54,937 bases of DNA from contig NZ_AOIT01000039.1 of assembly GCF_000337475.1 (NCBI RefSeq), positions 1-54,937 on the forward strand, written 5' to 3'. A model generated the notes under the pieces. The model was not told where the DNA came from. It did no database searches and worked only from the letters and a program-made list of their open reading frames with translations. This stretch comes from Natrinema limicola JCM 13563 (GTDB lineage Archaea; Halobacteriota; Halobacteria; Halobacteriales; Natrialbaceae). Below are positions 27,434 through 36,317 of this stretch, piece by piece; positions within the stretch are counted from its first letter, which is position 1, and each line of letters opens with the position of its first letter. Made by a program: the position numbers and the translations under genes.

Positions 27434-29152
27434 ATGAACGACGAGTTACGCGAGCGCGTCGAGCGCGAGGTCGAAAAGCACGCGCTGTTGAACGCGGTCA
27501 AACACGAAAGCGACGCCGACGTCGGCGCGATCATGGGGCCACTGATGGGCGACAACCCCGAGTTCCGCGAGCACGGCGACGAGATTCCGGGGATCGCCGG
27601 TGGCGTCGTCGGACGGGTCAACGATCTTGATTACGAGGCCAAACGCGCTCGCCTCGAGGAACTCGCACCCGAGGAACTCGCCGAGATCGAAGCCGAGGAG
27701 GAAGAAGACGAACACGACCTGCCGGACCTGCCCAACGCCGAGGAGTACGACGAGATCCGGATGCGGTGTGCGCCCAACCCCAACGGCCCGTGGCACGTCG
27801 GCCACGCCCGGATGCCCGCCGTCATCGGCACCTATCGCGACCGCTACGACGGCTGGTTCTGCGTCCGCTTCGACGACACCGACCCCGAGACCAAACGGCC
27901 GGATCTCGAGGCCTACGACGCGATCCTCGAGGACCTCGACTATCTCGGCTTCGAGCCCGACGCGACGTATAAGGCGAGCGACCGCCTCGAGACCTACTAC
28001 GACCACGCCCGCGAGCTGATCGAACTGGGTGGGGCCTACACCTGCTCGTGTTCGGGCGAGGATTTCTCGGAGCTGAAGAACTCGGGTGAACCGTGTCCCC
28101 ACCGTGAGAAGGACACCGAGACGGTCCTCGAGGAGTTCGAGGCCATGATCGACGGCGAGTACGACAGCGGCGAGATGGTGCTGCGGGTCAAAACCGACAT
28201 CGAGCACAAGAACCCCGCGCTGCGCGACTGGGTCGCCTTCCGGATGATCGATACGCCACACCCGCGCGAGGAGGCCAGCGAGTACCGGTGCTGGCCGATG
28301 CTGGACTTCCAGTCGGGCGTCGACGACCACCTCATCGGGATCACACACATCATCCGCGGGATCGACCTGCAGGACTCCGCGAAACGCCAGCAGTTCGTCT
28401 ACGACTACTTCGACTGGGACTACCCCGAGGTCATCCACTGGGGTCACGTCCAACTCGACGACTACGACGTCAAGATGAGCACGTCGACCATCTCGGAACT
28501 GATCGAGCAGGGCAAACTCGACGGCTGGGACGACCCGCGCGCGCCGACGCTCAAGAGCCTGCGCCGGCGCGGTATCCGCGGCGAGGCCATCGTCGACGCA
28601 ATGACCAAGCTGGGCACCTCGACCACCGACGTCGACCTCGCGATGAGTTCGATCTACGCGAACAACCGCGACCTGATCGACGACGAAACCGACCGCCGAT
28701 TTTTGGTCCGTGACGGCGTCCAGCTCCCTCTCGGCGGTAGTCCACCGGAGGAAGCGAACCCGCCGCTACACCCCAACCACGAGGACCGCGGCGTGCGAGA
28801 GATCCCGGTCAGCGATGCCGTCTTACTCGAGGAGGGCGACCTCCCCGACCGCGAGGAACGGATCTGGCTCAAGGGACTGGGCTGTTTCCAGTACACTCGC
28901 GACACGCTCCAGTATACCGGCGACGACATCGACGTCGTCCGTGAGGGAGACGTCGACGTCATCCACTGGGTGCCAGCCGAGGAGAGCGTGCCTGTCCGGA
29001 TGCGAACCATGGATGGCGACGTCTCCGGGCACGCCGAACCGGGTGTCGCCGCCCTCGAGTCCGACGAAGTCGTGCAGTTCGAGCGCGTCGGCTTCGCGCG
29101 GATCGACCGCCACGACGAAGACGAGACGATCGCGTACTACGCCCACCCCTGA
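27434..29152 (+). CDS. gltX: Glutamyl-tRNA synthetase (archaeal, non-discriminating type)
   Basis: Class I synthetase charging tRNA-Glu and, in archaea, also tRNA-Gln for later amidation. The 572-residue protein has an archaeal N-terminal helical domain, the HIGH-type PNPNGPWHVGHAR near residue 114, a central domain with CSCSGEDFSELKNSGEPCPH, a KMSKS variant VKMSTSTIS near residue 346, and a C-terminal beta-barrel anticodon domain of the GlnRS type. Its gene is 74 bp after idsA. Confidence 0.94.
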   Translation: MNDELRERVEREVEKHALLNAVKHESDADVGAIMGPLMGDNPEFREHGDEIPGIAGGVVGRVNDLDYEAKRARLEELAPEELAEIEAEEEEDEHDLPDLPNAEEYDEIRMRCAPNPNGPWHVGHARMPAVIGTYRDRYDGWFCVRFDDTDPETKRPDLEAYDAILEDLDYLGFEPDATYKASDRLETYYDHARELIELGGAYTCSCSGEDFSELKNSGEPCPHREKDTETVLEEFEAMIDGEYDSGEMVLRVKTDIEHKNPALRDWVAFRMIDTPHPREEASEYRCWPMLDFQSGVDDHLIGITHIIRGIDLQDSAKRQQFVYDYFDWDYPEVIHWGHVQLDDYDVKMSTSTISELIEQGKLDGWDDPRAPTLKSLRRRGIRGEAIVDAMTKLGTSTTDVDLAMSSIYANNRDLIDDETDRRFLVRDGVQLPLGGSPPEEANPPLHPNHEDRGVREIPVSDAVLLEEGDLPDREERIWLKGLGCFQYTRDTLQYTGDDIDVVREGDVDVIHWVPAEESVPVRMRTMDGDVSGHAEPGVAALESDEVVQFERVGFARIDRHDEDETIAYYAHP

Positions 29153-29177
29153 ATTCCGCCTCGAACAGTTCGTCGAA

Positions 29178-29348
29178 CTACTCGAGTAAGTCGTCCGCAC
29201 GATCCGGATCCGGATCGGCGACGACGCCGTCTTGCCGACCGAGCACGCGAGCGTGGGCGGCACAGACGAGCCGGTTCTCGTCCCAGGGGATATGTAACTC
29301 GACCGCGGCCGGGCGCTCGCAGTCAGGCTCGGAACACTCCAGTTTCAT
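29178..29348 (-). CDS. 56-residue Cys/His protein, putative zinc-binding
   Basis: A very short gene read on the minus strand: MKLECSEPDCERPAAVELHI, then WDENRLVCAAHARVLG and an acidic end DPDPDRADDLLE. The four possible ligands form CxxxxC ... CxxH, suggesting a small zinc-binding fold similar in size to haloarchaeal micro-proteins. It is tail to tail with gltX, 25 bp away. Function unknown; protein-like composition and acidic bias support that it is real. Confidence 0.6.
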   Translation of the reverse strand: MKLECSEPDCERPAAVELHIPWDENRLVCAAHARVLGRQDGVVADPDPDRADDLLE

Positions 29349-29392
29349 TCGTCCATGTGAACGAGAGCCACAGCTTCAGTGTTTGCCCACGA

Positions 29393-29878
29393 TCACAGCA
29401 CGAAGACAGCGACGACGAATCCAAAGAGGATCGACGCCGTCAACAGGACCTGGACCGCCGTCGACGCGAGCACGCCGATCGTCGTGTAGACCGCCGAGCG
29501 GGTGCTCCCCTCGAGTTCGCCGTCACGAACGAACTCGAGGACGAAGACGGTCCCGAAGAGGCCGACGAGTAGGCCAAGCGGCCCAGTGACGACCATAAGG
29601 ACGATCCCGACGATAGCGGCAGCCGCGGTCGTCAGCCACGACGCACCGCCTGCGCGGGCGGCGATCGAGCCGCCGAAGAACTCGATGGCCGCAGTGATGG
29701 CAGCGAGGACAGCAAGCACGATGAAGGTGAGGACGCTCACCTCGGCAAATCCGACACCCCACCAGTAGACGCCGAGGCCGGCAAGCGAGAGGAGCCCGCT
29801 CGGAACCATCGGCACGGCCGCACCGACGATGGCACTGACGAGCAAGGCAATCGCGAGGACCGTTACCGCGTCGACCAT
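29393..29878 (-). CDS. DUF456 membrane protein
   Basis: A 161-residue, very hydrophobic protein with about five membrane segments. The pattern of glycine-rich hairpins (VGAAVPMVPSGLLSLAGLGVY, then FFGGSIAARAGGAS and VTGPLGLLVGLFGTVF) is that of DUF456, a family with glycine-zipper-like repeats and no known activity. ATG 29878 begins MVDAVTVLAIALL. It is on the same strand as the SLC13-type transporter upstream, separated by 92 bp. Confidence 0.8.
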   Translation of the reverse strand: MVDAVTVLAIALLVSAIVGAAVPMVPSGLLSLAGLGVYWWGVGFAEVSVLTFIVLAVLAAITAAIEFFGGSIAARAGGASWLTTAAAAIVGIVLMVVTGPLGLLVGLFGTVFVLEFVRDGELEGSTRSAVYTTIGVLASTAVQVLLTASILFGFVVAVFVL

Positions 29879-29970
29879 ACGCCAGTTGAGGGGCCCGACC
29901 GCCAAAGCCGTACTGCCGGCTGCCTCGAGTCGGCTCGGTCGGCGGCCGATTCGTAGCGTCCGAAGCACGA

Positions 29971-31770
29971 CTACACGCCCCAAAAGATCACGATTCCAAG
30001 GGTCGTGACGATCGCGAGCAGCAGTTGGAGCGGGCCGCCAACACGGATGAAATCCGAGAACTGGTACTTCCCCGGGCCGTAGACGAAGAGGTTGGTCTGG
30101 TAGCCGACGGGCGTCATAAACGCCGTACTGGCGGCGAAGGTCACGGCGAGGACGAACGCGAAGGCGTTCGCGTTCAGCCGTGCGGCCACGTCGACGGCCA
30201 CCGGAACGAGCAAGACGACGCTCGCCTGATTGCTGACGATGTTGGTCATCAGCGCCGTCAGCAGATAGAACAGTCCGAGGACGGCGACCGCCGGCAGGAA
30301 ATCCGCACTCGAGACGACGAGCGCGCCGAGGACGTCCGCGCCGCCGGTCTCGGCCATCGCACTCCCAAGCGGGATGACGCCAGCGAGCAGGAAGATGATA
30401 TCCCACTGAATGGCCTCGTAGGCCTCGGCCGGTTTGACGACGTTGACGGCGAGCATCACGACGACCCCGGCCAGCGCCGAGACCATGATCGGAAGCAGAT
30501 CGAGCGCGGCCAGACCGACGACGCCGAGGACGACGCCGACCGCGATCGGCAGCTTCGACCGCCGGAACTGCTGGAGGGCGAGGTCGCCTGCGACGATGAC
30601 GTTCGGATTGTCGGCTAACCGGTCGACCGTTTCTGCCTCGGACTCGATGAGCAGCGCATCTCCCGGCCGAAAAATAAACTCGGAGAGTCGTTCGTGGGTG
30701 ATCTGGCCGCCGCGTCGAACCGCGAGCACGCGCGCCTGATAGGTGTCCGAAAACCCCGCCGAGTCGATCGCCTCGCCGATCAGGTCCGAGCCCGCCGTAA
30801 GGACGATTTCGACGAGCGTCTGCTCCGGAGCGAGCGTCTCGAGGTCGGCTTCGGCCGTCACGCCGGGCACCAGATCGACGCCGTCGACCTCGAGCAGCGT
30901 CTGAAGCGCGTCGTCGGTGAGCCGGACCGTATAGACGTCGCCGCTCTGGACGGTCGTCGACGGAAGGGGATTGGTGACGTACTGCTCGTCACGGATGAGT
31001 TGAGTGACCTCGGCCTCGAAATCGACCTCCTCGAGGGCGTCCTGGATCGACAGGCCGACCACGGGAGAGTCACGTCGAACGACGAGTTCCGTGAGATACT
31101 CCTCTTTTGCCGTCGTCTCACGCTCGCTGCGCGGCGTTACGTGCGATGGAGTGAGCCAGTAGCCGATCGTAAGCAGGTACGCCGAGCCGATAGCGAACAC
31201 GACGATCCCGAGGTGGGTGAACTCGAACATCGAGAAAGAGCGACCGAGGTACTCCGCCGAGAGGCTGCTCGCGACGAGGTTTGTCGAGGTCCCGATAAGG
31301 GTGAGCATGCCGCCGAACATCGACGCATAGGACAGTGGCAAGAGCAGTTTCGATGGCGAGGTCCCGTTCTCGTGAGCGAGGTCGTTGACCATCGGCATCA
31401 AGACGGCGACCGCTGCCGTGTTGTTGATCAGGCCCGATAGCGGCGCGACGATGCCGATCGTCGCACCGAGTTGCTTGTGTTCGCTCTCACCCGTGTACGA
31501 GGCGACGCTCTCCTGGAGGCGCTGAATGAGGCCCGTTCGACGAACCCCCTCACTCAAGATCATCATCGCGAGGATGGTGATCGTCGCGGGATTCGAGAAC
31601 CCGGCGACGCCATCACGCGGTGAGACGCCTGTCCACGGGCCAAGCACCATCAGACTCACCATGATCCCGAGTGCCGTCACGTCGATCGGCACCGGCTCAG
31701 TGACGAACAACACGAGCGCGACGGCGATAATCAGAAAGACCAGCAACGCACCCGTCGTCAACTGAGCCAT
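29971..31770 (-). CDS. SLC13/DASS-type transporter with two RCK_C domains
   Basis: A 599-residue secondary transporter, of the Na+/anion symporter family (sulfate, dicarboxylate or similar). Two hydrophobic halves are separated by a soluble region of about 180 residues (roughly 215-395) containing two TrkA-C (RCK_C) modules, PVVGLSIQDALEEVDFEAEV and DLIGEAIDSAGFSDTYQARV. The helical hairpins carry the family's repeated Asn-Asn/Thr motifs: GLINNTAAVAVLMP, LIGTSTNLVAS in the first half and NIVSNQASVVLLVP, GYQTNLFVYGPGKY in the second. The substrate is not deducible; RCK_C domains suggest control by a small ligand. Confidence 0.9.
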   Translation of the reverse strand: MAQLTTGALLVFLIIAVALVLFVTEPVPIDVTALGIMVSLMVLGPWTGVSPRDGVAGFSNPATITILAMMILSEGVRRTGLIQRLQESVASYTGESEHKQLGATIGIVAPLSGLINNTAAVAVLMPMVNDLAHENGTSPSKLLLPLSYASMFGGMLTLIGTSTNLVASSLSAEYLGRSFSMFEFTHLGIVVFAIGSAYLLTIGYWLTPSHVTPRSERETTAKEEYLTELVVRRDSPVVGLSIQDALEEVDFEAEVTQLIRDEQYVTNPLPSTTVQSGDVYTVRLTDDALQTLLEVDGVDLVPGVTAEADLETLAPEQTLVEIVLTAGSDLIGEAIDSAGFSDTYQARVLAVRRGGQITHERLSEFIFRPGDALLIESEAETVDRLADNPNVIVAGDLALQQFRRSKLPIAVGVVLGVVGLAALDLLPIMVSALAGVVVMLAVNVVKPAEAYEAIQWDIIFLLAGVIPLGSAMAETGGADVLGALVVSSADFLPAVAVLGLFYLLTALMTNIVSNQASVVLLVPVAVDVAARLNANAFAFVLAVTFAASTAFMTPVGYQTNLFVYGPGKYQFSDFIRVGGPLQLLLAIVTTLGIVIFWGV

Positions 31771-31851
31771 CCGGTTTTGGTGCCTTCCATAGCGAACGAC
31801 AAATAACGGTGGCCGCATCTCCGCGGGCTGAAGACGGTGCGCTGGATGATG

Positions 31852-32721
31852 TCAAGGCGTGCCGACGTACCGGTGTCTGTTGATGAGATACACGAGCGAC
31901 GACGCCCAGAGCGCAACGACGAATCCGTACATGGCGTCCCCGGGCGGGTGTATCGACTGGCGAAGTGAGGCGACGAGATAGACGAGCGCGTACACGCCCA
32001 CCGGACCGGCCACGTACGCTACTGAAAGCGGTTGCCAGGCCGCTCTCGCATCCACGAGCGTCCCTGCGTCTTTGACGAACGCCATGACTGTGGCGACCGC
32101 AGCGAATACCAGACAGAAGAGCAGCAAGACGGCGACGATCACCCCTGGGCCGCCGTCGGGCACAATCCAGAACACGAAGAGCAACACCAGCGGGGTAGCG
32201 AGCACGTACACGACGATTGGAAGCCACCACTGCGAGTCGTCGACGGGCCGTTCTCGCTCGGCTCGCGGTGTCGCAGGATCGTGCACTCGAGCGAGCTCGC
32301 CGGCGATCCACGCGCCGACGATCGCACTAGCCATCGTGAGCACTGCCATGAATACAGCACCGAGGACGATTTCGACCAGAAACAGGGCGACAGTAACGGC
32401 GGTCATCGCCGGCGACTCGAAGCCAAGCGTCGTGACCAGATCGGCGACGGACACCGCGAGGACGCCAACCGACCCGACGAGTCCGGTTCGCACGCCAGCG
32501 CGGCGACTCGCTATCGGGCGGTCGTGGTAGTAATAGCCGACGAACAGTCCGGCGGCGAGCAACGGAATTGTCGGACTGAGACCGCCGATGCCGACACCAT
32601 CACGCGGGATGGCGTCCAACGCCAAGACAAGTGTCACCGGAATCGACGCAACCCCGACGAGGGTTGCGGCTCGTAACCGGTCGTCGGTCAGTCGCTCGAG
32701 GAGGGATCGGAGGGAGGGCAT
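31852..32721 (-). CDS. Haloarchaeal multi-pass membrane protein of unknown function
   Basis: A 289-residue protein with about seven to eight predicted membrane helices, including LVGVASIPVTLVLALDAI, IPLLAAGLFVGYYYHD with a Tyr-rich end, VGVLAVSVADLV and IVVYVLATPLVLLFVFWIV. The N-terminal 20 residues (MPSLRSLLERLTDDRLR) are cytosolic-like. It resembles haloarchaeal DUF5518-like proteins in its Tyr-rich second helix, but I cannot assign a family with certainty. AT-rich DNA immediately upstream probably contains its promoter. Confidence 0.65.
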   Translation of the reverse strand: MPSLRSLLERLTDDRLRAATLVGVASIPVTLVLALDAIPRDGVGIGGLSPTIPLLAAGLFVGYYYHDRPIASRRAGVRTGLVGSVGVLAVSVADLVTTLGFESPAMTAVTVALFLVEIVLGAVFMAVLTMASAIVGAWIAGELARVHDPATPRAERERPVDDSQWWLPIVVYVLATPLVLLFVFWIVPDGGPGVIVAVLLLFCLVFAAVATVMAFVKDAGTLVDARAAWQPLSVAYVAGPVGVYALVYLVASLRQSIHPPGDAMYGFVVALWASSLVYLINRHRYVGTP

Positions 32722-32792
32722 CGATATTATTCATTCCTTGATTCCTTAGCATATTGAAATTAGTGTTCGGTTTGCCGCGTGGACCCTCGCGG

Positions 32793-35045
32793 TCAGCGCC
32801 CTGCGAACCGCTCTCGTACCGCGAGCGCCACGTCGCCTCCGTAGTGGTCGACCAGCGGACAGACGGCGTCGCCGAGCGCGCGCATACACTGTCTCGTCGA
32901 GTGATACCCGAGGCGATCGGCGACGGGCTCCCAGTCGCGACTCTGGAGGACGCGCAGGACGAACAGCCGTTCTTCGCGATCGGTCAGGTCGACAGCATCG
33001 GGCTCGTCGACGAAATACCGCACGACGAGGTCGCGAAACGGCCCGGGATCGACGTCGAACAGGCCCGGTCCGTAGGCCGCCCCCGCGACGACGCGCCACT
33101 CGTGGTCGGTCAACGAAAGCGACGGCCCGGCCCCGTCGGCGACGCTGCGCAACACTGCGCGGGCGACATCCGGCTCGAGGTCGTCGAGGGCATCCGAACA
33201 CAGCGCGGCGAACCGGCGGACGAACCAGTCGGCGTGGCGGCCGTGAAGCGCCCGGCCCGCGTCGCTCGTCGGCGCGAGCATGAGCGCCGAATACTCGCCA
33301 CTGGCGTCGTTGCGTGTCGTCGAGACGTGGATCGCTCGATAGCCGTTGTCCCGCCAGAACGCCAGCAAGCCGGGCGTCGCGCCGAAGCCGGTGCCGAGCC
33401 AGTCGACCGACGGAGCGTACTCCTCGCGGATGCACTCGAGCAGGCGCGAGCCAAGCCCCCGCGAGCGGGCCGCGTGGTGGGTCGCGATACGGACGACGCG
33501 CAGGCCGGCCGGCTCGGCTGCCGCCTCGTCCCGCAACTGGCTGGTCAGCACGTCCGGCAGCATGTTGCCGCGGACCCGGCCGCCTTCGTACATCATCGCT
33601 CGCGTGTCCGGCAAGAGGTCCCCCTCGCGAGCGAGCAACGCCACGCTGACGACGTGGCCGTCGTGGACGAGCGCGCGGGCCTCGAGATTGGGTGCGTCGA
33701 GCAACCGCGCGAGATCAGCGGGTTCGGTCCGGTAGTGGGCGAGCACGAGCAGACCAAAGGCTTCCCGGAGCAGGGACTCGTCGGCGAGTAAGTTCGCGGG
33801 CTCGAGCCGCCGGTAGTCGACCGTTTCAGGGACCGCGTCGGCTGCGAGCGCGTCGACCGGCGGGCGAGCGTCGAGTAGCAAGGCGCGGAAAGCCCACACC
33901 TCGACGGGATCACCCGCCGCGTACCGGATCGGCTCGGCGAGCTGACAGTCGATCACGTCGTGGTCGCTCTCGGCGAGTCGCTCCCGAAACCGGACCGAGA
34001 AGCCACGTCCTGCACCCTCGTAACCGTGGATCGTCGTTGCGAAAGCGATGCGGTCAGCTGCAAGCAGCGACTCGAGGGTGGCGACCGGCAGCGCGGCGGC
34101 CTCGTCGACGACGACGATGTCGGTCGACTCGAGGTCCTCGAGTGCTACGGCTGGCTCGCGAAAGCGGACGGTACCGCCGGCGGCCGTCTCGATCCGCCGA
34201 GGCTCGATGACGGCGTCGGACTCGAGTGTCTCGACGAGTTCACTGGCACGTTCGAACAGTTCCGCCGTATTCCGGGCGGCGGGCGCGGTCACAAGCACGT
34301 CTTCGCCGACGACGGCGTACGCACCAGCGGCCAGTCCCGCGGCGCTCGATTTGCCCCGGCCGCGGTCGGCCTCGAGGACGACAGCCCGCTCGGTCTCGGC
34401 GAGCGACTCGAGCGCGGCGACGGCGTCGACCTGATCGGCCGTCAGGCAGGCCTCGTAGATCGGAGTCGGGAATCGGTGGTCGGCTGGCGGCGTCGGCGGC
34501 TCCGTCGGCATCTGCGGGGCCGGATCAGTCAGTCCGTCGGCGTCGACGCTGTCGGTCTCGAGGTCGACGATCGCGATCCCGCGGTGGACTCGCAGCGTCT
34601 CGACGAGCCGGCGTTTGAATCGGCCGGTGACGTCGTCGATGTCGAACGGCGGCACTGCAAGCGAGGCATCGAACTCGTCGCGGCGATCCGGCCAGGACGC
34701 AAGCGGCGGCGTGAGCAAGACGAGGAGACCGCCACCGTCGACCGCGCCGACGACTTTGCCGAGCGCGTTGGGCCGGAGTTCGTCGTGGGCGTCGACAGCG
34801 ATCACGTCTCTGGTCGTTCCCAGCAGTTCGCCAGCGTTGGACTGCGGGAGCTGTTCACAGCGGAGTCGGTCGTCGGGACCGACGAGCGTCGTCTCGGTGA
34901 TCGGAACCGAGAGGGTATCGAGGATCGACTCGAGGGTGTCGTAGCCCCGTTTACGAGCGCCCGCGAGCACGAGCAGTCGGCGCTCGTTGGTTCGCTCGGC
35001 TTCCCCGCGAAGCGACTCGGCGAGGCCGACGGCGTCGACGTCCAT
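32793..35045 (-). CDS. tmcA: tRNA(Met) cytidine acetyltransferase TmcA
   Basis: Makes N4-acetylcytidine in RNA, using ATP-driven RNA handling and acetyl-CoA. The 750-residue protein shows an N-terminal helicase-like region with the P-loop EADRGRGKSSAAGLAAG (about residues 220-236), a Walker B DEAAALP, the IHGYEGAGRGF motif, and a GNAT domain with RIATHHAARSRGLGSRLLE, followed by an RNA-binding C-terminal region. Archaeal TmcA proteins modify several RNAs, not only tRNA-Met. Start at 35045 (MDVDAVGL) is selected; upstream frame is not protein-like. A TATATTA element about 30 nt upstream (near 35074-35082) fits. Confidence 0.93.
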   Translation of the reverse strand: MDVDAVGLAESLRGEAERTNERRLLVLAGARKRGYDTLESILDTLSVPITETTLVGPDDRLRCEQLPQSNAGELLGTTRDVIAVDAHDELRPNALGKVVGAVDGGGLLVLLTPPLASWPDRRDEFDASLAVPPFDIDDVTGRFKRRLVETLRVHRGIAIVDLETDSVDADGLTDPAPQMPTEPPTPPADHRFPTPIYEACLTADQVDAVAALESLAETERAVVLEADRGRGKSSAAGLAAGAYAVVGEDVLVTAPAARNTAELFERASELVETLESDAVIEPRRIETAAGGTVRFREPAVALEDLESTDIVVVDEAAALPVATLESLLAADRIAFATTIHGYEGAGRGFSVRFRERLAESDHDVIDCQLAEPIRYAAGDPVEVWAFRALLLDARPPVDALAADAVPETVDYRRLEPANLLADESLLREAFGLLVLAHYRTEPADLARLLDAPNLEARALVHDGHVVSVALLAREGDLLPDTRAMMYEGGRVRGNMLPDVLTSQLRDEAAAEPAGLRVVRIATHHAARSRGLGSRLLECIREEYAPSVDWLGTGFGATPGLLAFWRDNGYRAIHVSTTRNDASGEYSALMLAPTSDAGRALHGRHADWFVRRFAALCSDALDDLEPDVARAVLRSVADGAGPSLSLTDHEWRVVAGAAYGPGLFDVDPGPFRDLVVRYFVDEPDAVDLTDREERLFVLRVLQSRDWEPVADRLGYHSTRQCMRALGDAVCPLVDHYGGDVALAVRERFAGR

Positions 35046-35105
35046 GTGTGTGGTGGCGTTGGCGTCTCGAGCGTAATATACTGCTGGACAACGCGCGGAC
35101 ACACT

Positions 35106-35187
35106 GTACGGTCTGCTGTCCCGATGTCCCGGCGTATCCGCAGGACGGGTCGCGGAGACGCCGGCACTGACTGAAAGGAGTCCGTAT
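35106..35187 (+). repeat. Bipartite palindromic element, copy 1
   Basis: An 82-bp element with terminal arms TACGGTCTGCTGT (35107-35119) and its diverged complement ending CCGTAT (35187), and inner arms CCGGCGTATCCGC / GCGGAGACGCCGG around the loop AGGACGGGTC. Related copies lie at 47334-47416 (opposite orientation) and 49292-49373. It sits in the space between tmcA and the L7Ae promoter; no target duplication is apparent. Confidence 0.75.
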
Positions 35188-35287
35188 GATTGCACGCGAG
35201 GTGCTCTCGCCGCGAGCGGATGGAACGGCCCACACGACCGAACGGTCCGTGCGGAGCGATCTCACGCACTCGCTCGTTTGAACACGC

Positions 35288-35294
35288 TTTTAAG
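35288..35294 (+). promoter_or_regulatory. Promoter (TATA) of the L7Ae operon
   Basis: TTTTAAG predicts transcription from about 35318, just where the first strand of the long leader stem begins, and gives a leader near 125 nt. The stretch 35188-35287 holds nothing else convincing. Confidence 0.6.
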
Positions 35295-35317
35295 GAGGGC
35301 AGCGCTATTCAGGTGTA

Positions 35318-35443
35318 CACCCTACACGGGGTTGATGATGCTCCTAGCCCTACAGGACTTCCGCCGGAGTCGTTCCGGCACGGGTACCCAGTGCCCGGAT
35401 GGCAGGGGAGCGCGAGCCCACGTGTAGGAGAGGTGAACAACCA
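35318..35443 (+). promoter_or_regulatory. Structured L7Ae mRNA leader with kink-turn-like internal loop
   Basis: CCTACACG (35321-35328) pairs with CGTGTAGG (35421-35428), extended after an A bulge by GGG/CCC (35329-35331 with 35417-35419). A second helix GCTCC (35340-35344) pairs with GGAGC (35407-35411). Between them the 5' strand has TTGATGAT, containing the box C-like UGAUGA, opposite GCGAG. Inside are two further hairpins, around GACTTCCG-CGGAGTC (35357-35372) and CCGGCAC-GTGCCCGG (35375-35398). The 3' strand of the basal stem overlaps the start of the ribosome-binding site GGAGAGGTGA (35427-35436). L7Ae is itself a kink-turn binder, so autoregulation is plausible. Confidence 0.6.
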
Positions 35444-35806
35444 ATGTCAGTCTACGTAACCACCGACATCCCAGCCGACCTCGCAGACGACGCCCTCGAG
35501 GCGCTCGAGGTCGCACGAGACACCGGACGCGTAAAGAAAGGAACGAACGAAACGACGAAGGCCATCGAGCGCGGCAACGCCGATCTCGTCTACGTCGCCG
35601 AAGACGTCTCTCCTGAAGAGATCGTCATGCACCTGCCGGAGCTCGCAGACGAGAAGGGCATCCCAGTCGTCTTCATCGAGACCCAAGACGACGTCGGCCA
35701 CGCCGCCGGCCTCGAGGTCGGCTCGGCCGCTGCGGCGATCGTCGACGCCGGCGAGGCCGACGGCGACGTCGAGGACATCGCCGACAAGGTCGAGGACCTC
35801 GACTGA
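35444..35806 (+). CDS. rpl7ae: Ribosomal protein L7Ae (eL8)
   Basis: Kink-turn RNA-binding protein of the large subunit, also a core component of box C/D and H/ACA RNPs and of archaeal RNase P. The 120-residue protein has the RNA-contacting [27 protein letters not shown] (ends quoted: KKGTNETTK and VYVAEDVSP) and [16 protein letters not shown] loop. A box C/D partner pair, nop5 and fibrillarin, lies 9 kb downstream. ATG 35444 follows GGAGAGGTGA by 7 nt. Confidence 0.95.
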   Translation: MSVYVTTDIPADLADDALEALEVARDTGRVKKGTNETTKAIERGNADLVYVAEDVSPEEIVMHLPELADEKGIPVVFIETQDDVGHAAGLEVGSAAAAIVDAGEADGDVEDIADKVEDLD

Positions 35807-35817
35807 GGTGATCAGAG

Positions 35818-36042
35818 ATGAGTGCTGAAGAGGAAGAAAGCGGCTCTACGCCCGCCGAGGTCATCGAGATCGTCGGCAAGACCGGCATGCACGGCGAAGC
35901 CATGCAGGTCAAATGCCGGATCAAGGAGGGCGAGAATCAGGGACGCATCATCACCCGTAACTGCCTCGGGCCGGTCCGTGAAGGGGACGTACTCCAGCTT
36001 CGCGAGACCGCCCGCGAGGCCGACTCCATCGGAGGACAATAA
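35818..36042 (+). CDS. rps28e: Ribosomal protein eS28
   Basis: Small-subunit protein near the mRNA exit channel. The 74-residue protein shows [22 protein letters not shown] and the family signature [24 protein letters not shown] ribosome-binding site GAGGTGATC (35806-35814) overlapping the L7Ae stop precedes the ATG. Standard archaeal order L7Ae-S28e-L24e-Ndk follows. Confidence 0.95.
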   Translation: MSAEEEESGSTPAEVIEIVGKTGMHGEAMQVKCRIKEGENQGRIITRNCLGPVREGDVLQLRETAREADSIGGQ

Positions 36043-36317
36043 TGGTCGAGAAACGAACCTGCGACTACACGGGCGAAGAGATCGAACCCGGCACGGGCAT
36101 CATGTACGTCAAAACCGACGGCACCGTGCTCCACTTCGTCGACTCCAAAGCGGAGAAAAACTACAAGCTCGGGCGCGAACCCCGAGATCTGGAGTGGACC
36201 GAAGAGGGTCGTCGCGCCAAAGGCCCAGCCCAAGAAGAGGCACCTGCGGCCGACGAAGCCGAAGCCGAGACGTCCACCGAGGACGAGAGCGACGAAGTCG
36301 AGGCTGAGGAAGCATGA
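36042..36317 (+). CDS. rpl24e: Ribosomal protein eL24
   Basis: Zinc-ribbon-derived large-subunit protein. The conserved part is about residues 1-60 (RTCDYTGEEIEPGTGIMYV, GTVLHFVDSKAEKNY); only one Cys of the usual zinc-binding set is visible (C7), so zinc binding is doubtful. The C-terminal 30 residues are a Glu/Ala-rich acidic tail. GGAGG (36031-36035) lies within the S28e end; the ATG shares a base with the S28e stop. Confidence 0.93.
   Translation: MVEKRTCDYTGEEIEPGTGIMYVKTDGTVLHFVDSKAEKNYKLGREPRDLEWTEEGRRAKGPAQEEAPAADEAEAETSTEDESDEVEAEEA

Noticed and set aside
35187-35282. 31-codon frame MIAREVLSPRADG just right of palindrome copy 1
   Set aside because: No ribosome-binding site or TATA element at the right distance, and no recognisable features; too short to support.
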